Part shown: piece by piece, positions 47,357 to 55,880 of the stretch
Position numbering within the stretch: position 1 is the first letter of the stretch
Layout of the letters: each line of letters begins with the position of its first letter
Assembly: GCF_900111495.1 (NCBI RefSeq)
Contig: NZ_FOIU01000001.1
Coordinates: forward strand, 2,542,001 to 2,606,000
DNA length: 64,000 nt
Source of the DNA: Chryseobacterium wanjuense
Lineage (GTDB): Bacteria > Bacteroidota > Bacteroidia > Flavobacteriales > Weeksellaceae
Direction: 5' to 3'
The notes under the pieces: model-generated
The model's database searches: none
What the model saw: the letters and a program-made list of their open reading frames with translations, nothing else
Told to the model about the DNA's origin: nothing
Made by a program: the position numbers and the translations under genes

Positions 47357-49783
47357 GTCATCAGCCTCCAAAATCGTATCAAGATCATTAATTACTACAA
47401 CATCATTAATTAGCTGTATTTCGTCATAAAGTTTTCCTTTACTATCCTTTATAGTTTCTTCAATTGTTAATACTAAGGAAAAAGGAAATTCTGTGGGATA
47501 ATTTTCTGGTAAGCTTCCAACAATTTGTTCTGATAACTTTGCATGGATAGCCAGCTTAAATGTAGACTCTTCTTTTTTAAGATCTGTAACATTAACGCTA
47601 AGAGAAATTTTTTGACTGTTTGAATATGGTAAAGGTTTCGAAACAAATCTTCCATTTTCAGACCAAGAAAGATTATTTCTCAATTTAGACTTAAGTACAT
47701 TGTCTGGTTTCATTATATCATCAGCAGTTTGATTTTTGAAGATACTGAATGCCATATGTATTGGATTATAGGAAAGTTGATTATTTTTAATAGGTAAAAA
47801 TTTAAAACACAAAGTAGCAGTTATTTTTAATATCCCACTTTTCTTTCCGAGCTCTTCACTTATCAAATAGTCGGGGAAATTGATAGGATATATTTTAATT
47901 TTCCCATGACTTATTATATCTTCTAATATTAGTGTTGCTGAATTTTCATCTGAGTATAGGCTTCTTAGCTCATTTACTACACCATGTCCTACCACTCTGT
48001 TTAGTAGTTTCGAAACTCCATTATCAAATTGTATATAATTTAATGATGCTCCATTGATAATTAAAGCTTTAATACTTTCGTTAGTAAGATGTGGATAGTT
48101 CTTTATTAACCTAGCAGCTAGATTTGCAGTTAATGGTGCGGCAAAGCTTGTACCTACCTCTTGCATGACTCCTATATTTGATTTAGCTGAAAGTAATGTT
48201 AGTGCTGGCTCATCAAGCCAATCTAAAGTATTTTCATCATAATATCCAATGTCTCCACCACTTTCAATAACATCAGGTCTAAAGTAATTCTGATTATTTT
48301 TTTTCAAATTATATATAGCTGACAGATCAACATGCCCCTTTCTAGTATATAATGCCGGAAACTCACGTCCTGATGCAATACCTAGAAACGCACCATCTTT
48401 TAGATTATCAGCTGAAGCACCAACTACAAAATTATTGAGACTATCTGCTGGAGTCGACAAGTTAGTGTGCTCATTATTGAAATAGTCTAGATCATAGTTG
48501 GTATTCTCTGCAATACAATCTTCGTTGTTACCAGTACATATAAAAATTAGACTATTTGTTTCATATGCAAATTTATCAAGTGCATATGTATAGTCAGAAA
48601 ATGCTTCGTTCGTACTCATATGACAGCTATAGCAAGTAGTTAAAGTAAAGAGTCTAATATATGGATATTTAGATTTAACTGAATAAAGCATTTCCAAAAG
48701 TTTCAGTTCAGAAATAAATCCGTTACCACTATCGCTGATTTTTATGGATAGTAATTTTGCATCGGCTTTGATTTCTCCTTCAAAATTATTTCTGTGATTT
48801 AATTTACCTAGGGCAACTAATCCACCCACTGCGGTACCGTGCCCTAATCCACGTCGACCAGCCTGATCCACAAGAGGGCTACCCGCAAGAGTAAAAGTAG
48901 CATCATTTAACAATATTGTAGCTAATGCGCTATCTTGTGAAATTCCAGTATCAATAATGCCTACCACAGGCAAATCTTCTTCGGCATTCGATATTTCAAA
49001 ACCGAATTCACGTCGAACTGTATTAAAACCTCCTGGTCTCACAGTGGTAAAAGCAGAACAAGTAGCGCTTTCAATGATATCAAAATTTGAAACTATTTTT
49101 TGTATTTGATCAGGAGTAATATCGTGTAATTCAATCCGATCACTTTCAACATTATAGTAGTAATGAATATTATTTTTGTTAAGATAATTAAACAGATTAT
49201 CTAAAATTCCGTACTTTAATTTGCTATCTAATGGTAGATCTATTAGAGATAAATAAACTATCTCTCCTAAATGTTCCATAGAAAATTTTAGAATATCACG
49301 CGCTCTCAAAAGCTTAAAATTCGAGATATATTTAATATTTGCAGAATACTTAACAAACTTTTTATCAATTTCATTTTGTGTGAAATTGATAATGTCATTG
49401 ATGAAATTTTGAAATTTTTCTTTATTGACAACAGCAAATAAGCCTCTTTTCGCAAAATCGTAAAAAGCAACACCTTCTAGACCATAGTCATTATAATAGA
49501 CTGAGAAATATTTTTTTATTTCAAAAAGTCCCTGAAAACTTATTTCAACGTAATCAATATCAATTGGAACCTCCAACTTGTGATCCCTCTCTTCATATTT
49601 TCTAATAATATCACGTTCAAATTTCCTCAAATTGCTTCGTAATACAGAGGCCAACATAAAATAGTTTTTAGAAGTATTTTCTTTTTCACCATTATTACCG
49701 TCGAAGCCATAATTGTACTTGAAATCTGCAATTTCAGATAATTGTTTTTCACTCAAAAATTTTAGATGAGATTTTTTACTCAT
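47345..49783 (-). CDS. Subtilisin-family (S8) serine protease of an IetAS-like pair
   Basis: 812 residues, no signal peptide, hence cytosolic. A long N-terminal region (about 1-260) precedes the catalytic domain, with triad Asp in VVGIIDTGIS, His in GLGHGTAVGG, oxyanion Asn region FICTGNNED, and Ser in EVGTSFAAPLTANLAARL. A beta-rich C-terminal part (about 600-812) follows. A cytosolic subtilase next to an AAA+ ATPase is the IetAS architecture, where the ATPase is thought to govern protease action during infection. The gene order here is convergent, not operonic. Confidence 0.82.
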   Translation of the reverse strand: MSKKSHLKFLSEKQLSEIADFKYNYGFDGNNGEKENTSKNYFMLASVLRSNLRKFERDIIRKYEERDHKLEVPIDIDYVEISFQGLFEIKKYFSVYYNDYGLEGVAFYDFAKRGLFAVVNKEKFQNFINDIINFTQNEIDKKFVKYSANIKYISNFKLLRARDILKFSMEHLGEIVYLSLIDLPLDSKLKYGILDNLFNYLNKNNIHYYYNVESDRIELHDITPDQIQKIVSNFDIIESATCSAFTTVRPGGFNTVRREFGFEISNAEEDLPVVGIIDTGISQDSALATILLNDATFTLAGSPLVDQAGRRGLGHGTAVGGLVALGKLNHRNNFEGEIKADAKLLSIKISDSGNGFISELKLLEMLYSVKSKYPYIRLFTLTTCYSCHMSTNEAFSDYTYALDKFAYETNSLIFICTGNNEDCIAENTNYDLDYFNNEHTNLSTPADSLNNFVVGASADNLKDGAFLGIASGREFPALYTRKGHVDLSAIYNLKKNNQNYFRPDVIESGGDIGYYDENTLDWLDEPALTLLSAKSNIGVMQEVGTSFAAPLTANLAARLIKNYPHLTNESIKALIINGASLNYIQFDNGVSKLLNRVVGHGVVNELRSLYSDENSATLILEDIISHGKIKIYPINFPDYLISEELGKKSGILKITATLCFKFLPIKNNQLSYNPIHMAFSIFKNQTADDIMKPDNVLKSKLRNNLSWSENGRFVSKPLPYSNSQKISLSVNVTDLKKEESTFKLAIHAKLSEQIVGSLPENYPTEFPFSLVLTIEETIKDSKGKLYDEIQLINDVVVINDLDTILEADDLNV

Positions 49784-49942
49784 GGAAAGAAGTTATTAGT
49801 TTTATGTGCTCTTTACTGTTTTAAGCCTGTAATAGTAGTAAAGATAGCAAAAATAAAATTGCAAAAGTATATAAATTAACAATTTAAGAGTTTTATCAAC
49901 AATTTTAATAATGGATAATAATGCTGCGATTTATTATATTAG

Positions 49943-52027
49943 CTAATCATTATCAAACTCAAATAATACCGTTAAATCATCTTTGATACTTAAGTAAGCA
50001 TCAAACTTTTTACCGTTTTTGCTTTTCATATCTTTGATTAATGATGTTTTGTTTTGAGTTAATAGTAAAGTAAGATCTTTACTACTGAGTTGTACTCCGC
50101 ATATAGTTCTGAAGAGAATCCAACCGCATTGTTCATCTGGGCATTTGACAATTTTATCCTTGATAATAAGATTATGTTGTTGGCATTTGGGGCATTTTAA
50201 TTGTGGGATGTTTTCTTGGGGAATATGAAGTGATAAAAGTTCGTTGGTGATTTCAGTTGTATAGTGTTGGATGTCGTTCATGAATTGGTTTTTACTGAGT
50301 TCACCTTTTTCAATTCTTTCCAGTGCGAGTTCCCATTCTGCGGTCATTTGGACATTGGCTATTTTTTTGTCTTTGACAAAGTTGTAAACCTGCAAGCCTT
50401 TATCTGTAGGATGCAACGTTTTGCTTTTCCTGATAATATAGTTTCTGCTGAGCAGCGTTTCGATAATGGAAGCTCTGGTGGCTGGGGTTCCAATGCCGAT
50501 ATTGGAGAGTGCTTTTTGTTCTTCTTTGTTTTCAATAGATCGGCCTGCATTTTCCATGGCTGATAAAAGGTCAGCTTCAGTAAAAAGTTTGGGAGGTTGC
50601 GTTACTTTTTCCAGTAGTTCGGTTTTTGATATCTTCAGCTCATCTCCTGTTTTGAATTCCGGAAGTTCAGTAAGGACTTCATTTTTATTATTGGAATTTT
50701 CATTGTCAGAAAGAATCCCTTTGATGACTCGCCAGCCTTTGTTGAGTATTTTTGAGCCCTTGATCTGGAATTCGTAATGATGGACTTTTATCTGGATTTG
50801 GGTGACTTGCTTTGTACAGGTGTGGGATAGTGATTCCAACAAGCGGTAAGCAATCATATCATAAATGGCTTTTTCCGTAGCGCTAAGTGCAGAAGGTGTT
50901 TTGGTTGTTATGAGTAATCCGTGATGGTCGGTAACTTTTAGATCATTAACGATCCGCTTGTTGAAGTTTCCGAATTTTAAATGGGTTATGGCTGTTTTGA
51001 AGGGTTCGGTCTGATTCAGTATTCTGACCAGCTCAGGAATATCAGTCCATACATCTTCAGGAATATACTTGCTGCCGGTTCTGGGGTAAGTGATGAACTG
51101 TTTCTCATAGAGGCTTTGGGCTGTTTGTAAAACCTCATCAGCAGAAAGCCCCAGTTTTCTGTTGGCTTCTTTCTGTAATTCTGTGAGGTCGAAAAGTAAT
51201 GGAGATTGCTCCTGTACTGTTTTAACAGATACATCTTCCACAACAGCTCTACCCTCCCGCTCTATAATCTTTTGGATTTGTTCTGCCTGCTTTTTTTCTT
51301 CCCATTGTAATAGTGAAAGACTGGTGAAATCTGTATATTCTTTTCTGTGACTCAGCTGGATTTGAAAGTATTTTTGCTTGATGAAGTTTTGATGCTGAAG
51401 AAACCGTTGACAGATTAAAGCCAGCGTTGGGGTCTGCACTCTGCCTAATGAATAAACATCTTGGTTCCCTGCGATGGTTAATGCCTGGGTAGCATTGATG
51501 CCTACCAGCCAGTCTGCTTCACTTCTGGCTTTAGCAGCTTCATATAAACCGTCAAAGGTATCGCCAGGCTGAAGATTCTTAAAACCTTCCTGTATTGCCT
51601 TTTCGGTAAGGGAACTGATCCAAAGTCTTTCAAAAGGTTTGTTGCATTGTAGGTAGTGATAGATATAGCGGAAGATCAACTCTCCTTCCCTTCCTGCATC
51701 GGTGGCGACTATGATACTGCTGCATTGATTGATGACTTGTTTTATAGTGTTGAGTTGTTTTAAAGCGGAAGAATCTGGCTGATAGCCCTTTACTTTCTTT
51801 AGTTTTTTGGGAGTTAGAATAAAAGGGTTGGGAAAGATAGGTAAAGAGGCTTTGTTAAAGCCTCTTATACCATAATCCTCCGGCATTCCTAATGTGATCA
51901 GATGTCCTAATGCCCAGGTGACACAATAGCAGTTACCGGATAAGTAACCATCTTTCTTTTCATGAGCTCCTAATAATTGTGCGATTTCTCTTGCTACACT
52001 CGGTTTTTCAGCGATGATTGCTTTCAT
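49943..52027 (-). CDS. topB: Type IA DNA topoisomerase III (mobile-element TopB)
   Basis: 694 residues. Toprim start MKAIIAEKPSVAREIAQLLG with the acidic DAGREGELIFR, active-site Tyr in KQFITYPRTGSKYIP, GTPATRASIIETLL, and a C-terminal zinc-finger-like region (CPKCQQHNLIIKDKIVKCPDEQCGW). It relaxes negatively supercoiled DNA and resolves replication or transfer intermediates. This form is typical of Bacteroidetes integrative conjugative elements, where it is paired with a DUF3945 gene as here (20-base gap, same strand). Confidence 0.92.
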   Translation of the reverse strand: MKAIIAEKPSVAREIAQLLGAHEKKDGYLSGNCYCVTWALGHLITLGMPEDYGIRGFNKASLPIFPNPFILTPKKLKKVKGYQPDSSALKQLNTIKQVINQCSSIIVATDAGREGELIFRYIYHYLQCNKPFERLWISSLTEKAIQEGFKNLQPGDTFDGLYEAAKARSEADWLVGINATQALTIAGNQDVYSLGRVQTPTLALICQRFLQHQNFIKQKYFQIQLSHRKEYTDFTSLSLLQWEEKKQAEQIQKIIEREGRAVVEDVSVKTVQEQSPLLFDLTELQKEANRKLGLSADEVLQTAQSLYEKQFITYPRTGSKYIPEDVWTDIPELVRILNQTEPFKTAITHLKFGNFNKRIVNDLKVTDHHGLLITTKTPSALSATEKAIYDMIAYRLLESLSHTCTKQVTQIQIKVHHYEFQIKGSKILNKGWRVIKGILSDNENSNNKNEVLTELPEFKTGDELKISKTELLEKVTQPPKLFTEADLLSAMENAGRSIENKEEQKALSNIGIGTPATRASIIETLLSRNYIIRKSKTLHPTDKGLQVYNFVKDKKIANVQMTAEWELALERIEKGELSKNQFMNDIQHYTTEITNELLSLHIPQENIPQLKCPKCQQHNLIIKDKIVKCPDEQCGWILFRTICGVQLSSKDLTLLLTQNKTSLIKDMKSKNGKKFDAYLSIKDDLTVLFEFDND

Positions 52028-52047
52028 ATGATGGATTTAGATGTTTA

Positions 52048-53487
52048 TTATAGTTTTCGTCCTCTTGGTTTTCTAACCTTTTTTTGCTGGTCTTCCTGCT
52101 GTTGACTGGCAGGCTGCTGCTGTTTGGATTCTAAAGGCTCCTTCACATTTTTAGTAGCTTCATTGGTTTTACCCTGGGTATTACCCGCAGTTTGAGTCTT
52201 ATGATCTTCTGTAGGCTTTGCTTTTTCTTTGAGCTTATTAGGATGAGTGAATGAAAAGTCGGTTTTGGAAGTTTCTTTGTTGAAGGTAATATAACCTTGA
52301 TAGGTTTTACCTTTAGCATCGGTAAGACCGTCAACGTACACGGTTTGCCCTGCTTTGAACTTTTCATATTGTGAATCATCCAGTTCTTTTCCTCTGAATA
52401 TTTTGGGTGCTTCTTGAGCCGTATGCTGAGTTTGCTGTTGATTGTGTTGTTGTCTTTGTTGCGGTGTCTGATTATTATTGAACAGAAATTCCACATACCG
52501 CTTATCTGCATTGAACTGTACGGTTGCATTGAACAATTCTCCTTTTTTAGAAGTCATCCCTTCAAGATACAATGGTCCTCCTTCCAATAGGGTTTGTTTC
52601 TGATGTTCATCAAGCCTAATTCCTTTGATTTCATCAGGGATTTTCATGTACTCCGCTCTGTAAGCAACCAATTCATTGGTTAAACGGTCACGGCTGATCA
52701 CTGATGGAATGATTTCATCCGTTTTAGGATTGACAAGATCTACTAACCGACCCATATTCCCGGTTTCTTTCAGATTCTTCTTGTCTTCATCCGTGAACTG
52801 ATGACCCAGAAATTTATTATTGAGGCTGGGCTCTTTTCGGATTCCATGCAGATGAACGGCAACCTGTCCTGTATCTCCTGTTTGAAGAGATAACCGGACA
52901 TCCATCTTACTAACCGCCGTTCCCAGATTAATAGTAATCGGAATTAATGTATTGGTTTTAAAACCTCTAAGTAATGCATCCATCGCATTCATTTTTTCAA
53001 GCTTCTCCTGATTAAGTCCGAATTTTCCCATCGTTTTCCAGTCGATCTGTTCCGGCTGAAAACGATATTCCTGATTTTCTGTGTTGTTGTCCATTGTATT
53101 TTGATTTTTTGGATTGTTATTGTGTATTTCGTAGTCCTTCAGCTTTTCTTTTTCTGCAGGTGATGCCTCATCAACATACTTTTGAAGATCCTTAGCGGTA
53201 TTGACGGCATCGTATTCCGAAACTTTGAAAAAGTTGAAATGCGTGGGATTTTTAAGCTGCCGGTAAAAATTCGAAAAGAAGTTGGAGAATAGATCGCCGT
53301 GCTTATCAACGCTGATCAGCGGCTCATTATCTTTTTTTTCTTGTGGAGGAACCTTTTGAAGGTTTCCATCTTTATCAATTCCTTTGACCATCTCAACCTG
53401 ATTGGTATGAATGTTCAGGACAAGGAGTGTGTCTGTTGATGGTTTGAGTTCACTAGGTTCCTGATGGTTTATCAATTCATTTTCCAT
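52048..53487 (-). CDS. DUF3945/DUF4099-type protein of conjugative elements
   Basis: 479 residues. N-terminal part (LLVLNIHTNQVEMVKGIDKDGNLQKVPP), then PEQIDWKTMGKFGLNQEKLEKMNAMDALLRGFKTNTLIPI and repeated DUF3945 units (KQTLLEGGPLYLEGMTSKKGELFNATVQFNADKRYVEFLF; YEKFKAGQTVYVDGLTDAKGKTYQGYITFNKETSKTDFSF). The tail is low-complexity, Gln/Lys-rich, ending KKVRKPRGRKL. A helper of unknown mechanism in Bacteroidetes ICEs, always next to topB. Upstream gene of a two-gene transcript. Confidence 0.85.
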   Translation of the reverse strand: MENELINHQEPSELKPSTDTLLVLNIHTNQVEMVKGIDKDGNLQKVPPQEKKDNEPLISVDKHGDLFSNFFSNFYRQLKNPTHFNFFKVSEYDAVNTAKDLQKYVDEASPAEKEKLKDYEIHNNNPKNQNTMDNNTENQEYRFQPEQIDWKTMGKFGLNQEKLEKMNAMDALLRGFKTNTLIPITINLGTAVSKMDVRLSLQTGDTGQVAVHLHGIRKEPSLNNKFLGHQFTDEDKKNLKETGNMGRLVDLVNPKTDEIIPSVISRDRLTNELVAYRAEYMKIPDEIKGIRLDEHQKQTLLEGGPLYLEGMTSKKGELFNATVQFNADKRYVEFLFNNNQTPQQRQQHNQQQTQHTAQEAPKIFRGKELDDSQYEKFKAGQTVYVDGLTDAKGKTYQGYITFNKETSKTDFSFTHPNKLKEKAKPTEDHKTQTAGNTQGKTNEATKNVKEPLESKQQQPASQQQEDQQKKVRKPRGRKL

Positions 53488-53585
53488 TGTATTTCATTTA
53501 ATGGAACCAAAATATAGGCTCAATTAAGAGTATTCTAAAGGTTGGAATGGTGATGAATAATTTGGCTGTAGATGTCTTATTACCA

Positions 53586-53867
53586 TCAAGAGTTTAAACA
53601 TTCTCTGATTAATTGATGGACATCCGAAAGCTTATAGTACAGCTTTCCACTAATGGTATAGTATGGCAGCTTTTTATCAGTCCGGTACCGCTGTAATGAT
53701 CGGGAACTTATCTTTAAAAGCTGTAAAACATCCTGGTTATCTAAAAGCTGTTCCCCGTCTATTTCTATAAATCTGGATTGGTTCTTAAGCATCTGCTCTT
53801 TCAGTAGGTCAAATCTTTCCATGATTCTCTCCATCCAGACTATAAACTCTGTTCTTTCGATATTCAT
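53586..53867 (-). CDS. Excisionase-like helix-turn-helix protein
   Basis: 93 residues from ATG 53867 (MNIERTEFIVWMERIMERF). The upstream extension to 53909 reads through an AT-rich, promoter-like stretch. MerR/Xis-type HTH: LLDNQDVLQLLKISSRSLQRYRTDKKLPYYTISGKLYYKLSDVHQLIREC. These HTH_17 proteins are standard in Bacteroidetes conjugative elements and control excision or mobilisation genes. It is upstream of the DUF3945-topB pair on the same strand. Confidence 0.8.
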   Translation of the reverse strand: MNIERTEFIVWMERIMERFDLLKEQMLKNQSRFIEIDGEQLLDNQDVLQLLKISSRSLQRYRTDKKLPYYTISGKLYYKLSDVHQLIRECLNS

Positions 53868-54019
53868 AATGGTGATTTTTATGATTGTTGGTGATGTAAA
53901 ATTGATCAACAGAAATCATATAAAATCACTACTTTTTCGTAGTACCGAAAAGAATTTTGCTTTAAGTGATAAATATTTACTTAAAAAATATCGATATTTA
54001 CAATAAAATATGAAAGACT

Positions 54020-54286
54020 ATGGGCTTAACTGAAAAGCTTTTTGGAAATGGTGCTGAAAGATTTTCAGACTGTGTTGAAATTAAAATAGCAGAACTTAAG
54101 GAAAAACATAAGGATTTTCTTTCTGAAGAAAAAATCGATCTTTCAACAGCGTATATGATTACTTTCGGACAGTCTGGAAGCGGTAGAGTTGGATTTAACA
54201 GGATACAAGACATCTCCCTTGAGATTGATTCGGAAATTGATCGAATTTTACATGAATGTGCCCAAGAGCATTTACAAAAACTATAG
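54020..54286 (+). CDS. Hypothetical protein of mobile island
   Basis: 88 residues, MGLTEKLFGNGAERFSDCVEIKIAELKEKHKDFL, then IDLSTAYMITFGQSGSGRVGFNRIQDISLEIDSEIDRILHECAQEHL. Charged and mostly helical, no membrane segment or recognised motif. It lies between the HTH gene (divergent) and alkB (convergent). Function unknown. Confidence 0.55.
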   Translation: MGLTEKLFGNGAERFSDCVEIKIAELKEKHKDFLSEEKIDLSTAYMITFGQSGSGRVGFNRIQDISLEIDSEIDRILHECAQEHLQKL

Positions 54287-54309
54287 CACATTCCAAGTAC
54301 AGTTGATTT

Positions 54310-54915
54310 TTAAGACTTTATTAATCTAAAAGTCATATTAATTCGTTCTTTCATTCGTATGGTTGATTTCGCAATACGATGTTCCCAGTTTTCCTGAAGA
54401 TCGCCTTTCATGATAAGCAGTGATCCATGAGGGAGTGGCAGACAGTATTTGCTCGAATGATGGTCTTTTTTTCTGAAATCAAAATTTCTGGTTTGTCCAA
54501 GGCTGATGGATGCAATGACAGGTCGTTTTCCATATCGGCTTTCCTTATCCCGATGCCAGGCAACGGAATCATTTTGGTCACGATATAGATTTAACAGAAC
54601 CCCATTGAACTGACAGTCAAATTCCTTCTCAATTCTTTGTTTTAATGAAAACAATTCAGGAGTCCATGGATTGGTTGGCTTTTTATTTTCCTCTGAATCA
54701 CTATATTTTGAATCGCCATACCAGCCCGTTAATCTTGGAGTAAGCACCACCTTATCATACATTTTTTGAGTACGCTGTTCCCAGATCGCAGTATCTAATA
54801 ATTTGTTTCTAAGTAGGTCAGCTTCTTCCCGATTCAGGAAATTCTCTCTGTATTCCAAAAGGTCTTTTGGAAACTCATACAAATCTTCTGCATCAAATAA
54901 ACTAAGCTGACTCAT
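54310..54915 (-). CDS. AlkB-like 2-oxoglutarate/Fe(II) dioxygenase
   Basis: 201 residues. Jelly-roll core with the iron ligands H-x-D in SVAWHRDKESRYG and the distal His in ENWEHRIAKST, substrate loop LTGWYGDSKYSDS, and 2-oxoglutarate-binding Arg in ISLGQTRNFDFRKK and in the TIRMKERINMTFR terminus. It reverses N-alkyl lesions in DNA or RNA by oxidative demethylation. Located next to the LexA-like repressor and translesion polymerases on the island, pointing to a damage-response cassette. No classic gene symbol is assigned as orthology to E. coli AlkB is uncertain. Confidence 0.85.
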   Translation of the reverse strand: MSQLSLFDAEDLYEFPKDLLEYRENFLNREEADLLRNKLLDTAIWEQRTQKMYDKVVLTPRLTGWYGDSKYSDSEENKKPTNPWTPELFSLKQRIEKEFDCQFNGVLLNLYRDQNDSVAWHRDKESRYGKRPVIASISLGQTRNFDFRKKDHHSSKYCLPLPHGSLLIMKGDLQENWEHRIAKSTIRMKERINMTFRLIKS

Positions 54916-55016
54916 TGTAATTTTTCTTTAAATCATTTAACTTTGTCTTATTCCGTTTCTACGGAATAATTTTTTTTCATCATTTGTGTTTTTACTTCCC
55001 TTCGGGGAAGTTTTTT
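54915..55016 (+). ncRNA. Candidate small RNA: promoter plus two tandem terminators
   Basis: TTG (54915-54917), 20 bases, TAACTTTG (54938-54945) make a full plus-strand promoter. At once there follow two intrinsic terminators with T runs: TTATTCCGT/ACGGAATAA (54948-54956 with 54961-54969) and ACTTCCC/GGGAAGT (54994-55000 with 55005-55011, loop TTCG). No plus-strand gene follows (lexA and alkB are on the minus strand), so the output would be an RNA of about 30 or 70 bases, antisense to the lexA-alkB junction. Confidence 0.45.
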
Positions 55017-55042
55017 GATTATGCCATGTACTCAAAATGGAT

Positions 55043-55819
55043 TTAATTCTTATCTCCTATTCTGTCTTTGATCTGTTTGATATCGGTTTTAATTTCCGTG
55101 ATAAAGTTTTGAATATGATGTTCTGCAAATTCATCAGGCTCATATTCTTTGGTAGTAATACTACAGGCAAATTCCCAGATTTCTTTAATTTCAGGTAATG
55201 GAATTTTATAAGGCTCATAAAATTGATTGTCAGCCTTCACCCATATACCATCTGCTTCATGAAACTGAAATCTTTTGTAACTGATACCATCATTGGTGGT
55301 AATGAAAACATACGTTCTGTCCGTTTTAAGGTCAGATAGATTTTCTACGTATTTTCCCACGATATAGGTTCCGTTCTTATAGGGGGGCATTGAATCTCCG
55401 TCAGCTGGAAATGCCCTGAACTTACCCCCTTTTAAAAAAGGTAATGATATGGTCTCCAGATTTTCTATGTATTCCGGATCTCCATAGCCATTCAAATAGC
55501 CCATAGAAGCTTTTTGGGGAATAATCTCTATCTGATTGTTTCCATCCTGATCAACCTTTATAGGCAGAACAATCCTATTCTCAGGAAGCTCCATGAGTTC
55601 CTCGATAGAAAATTTTCTGACATCTACAGTTAGCAACAGGTCGATGCTAATGTTATAGAATTTTGAAATTCTAAGCAATATTTCAATTGGAGGTTCTGTT
55701 CTGCCATATTCATAGGCGACATATCTGGATCGGGTAAGAATTAATACATCTGCCAGCTCTTGCTGAGTCATATTTTTCTTCCCTCTCAAAAACACGATGT
55801 TATCAGAGAATTTTGACAT
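55043..55819 (-). CDS. LexA-like repressor (XRE HTH plus S24 peptidase)
   Basis: 258 residues from ATG 55819 (MSKFSDNIVFLRGKKNM). N-terminal XRE HTH (MTQQELADVLILTRSRYVAYEYGRTEPPIEILLRISKFY), C-terminal S24 domain with FRAFPADGDSMPPYKNGTYIVG (Ser nucleophile region) and KTDRTYVFITTNDGISYKRFQ (Lys). RecA-stimulated self-cleavage is expected by family. Its gene is divergent from the dinB-type polymerase with a 61-base gap, so it presumably controls both, as in SOS units. A frame extension to 55840 begins inside that control region. Confidence 0.85.
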   Translation of the reverse strand: MSKFSDNIVFLRGKKNMTQQELADVLILTRSRYVAYEYGRTEPPIEILLRISKFYNISIDLLLTVDVRKFSIEELMELPENRIVLPIKVDQDGNNQIEIIPQKASMGYLNGYGDPEYIENLETISLPFLKGGKFRAFPADGDSMPPYKNGTYIVGKYVENLSDLKTDRTYVFITTNDGISYKRFQFHEADGIWVKADNQFYEPYKIPLPEIKEIWEFACSITTKEYEPDEFAEHHIQNFITEIKTDIKQIKDRIGDKN

Positions 55820-55848
55820 TGTTACAATTTTAGACAACAAAAATACAA

Positions 55849-55876
55849 AATTTGTTTCAAAACGTAACTAATTTTG
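55849..55876. promoter_or_regulatory. Shared control region of lexA-like gene and polymerase operon
   Basis: TAATTTTG (55869-55876) is an exact plus-strand -7 element 5 bases before the polymerase ATG; TATTTTTG on the minus strand (55838-55845) serves the repressor. GTTTC-N5-GTAAC (55854-55868) is an imperfect palindrome between them and a candidate operator. Confidence 0.45.
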
Positions 55877-55880
55877 TCAC

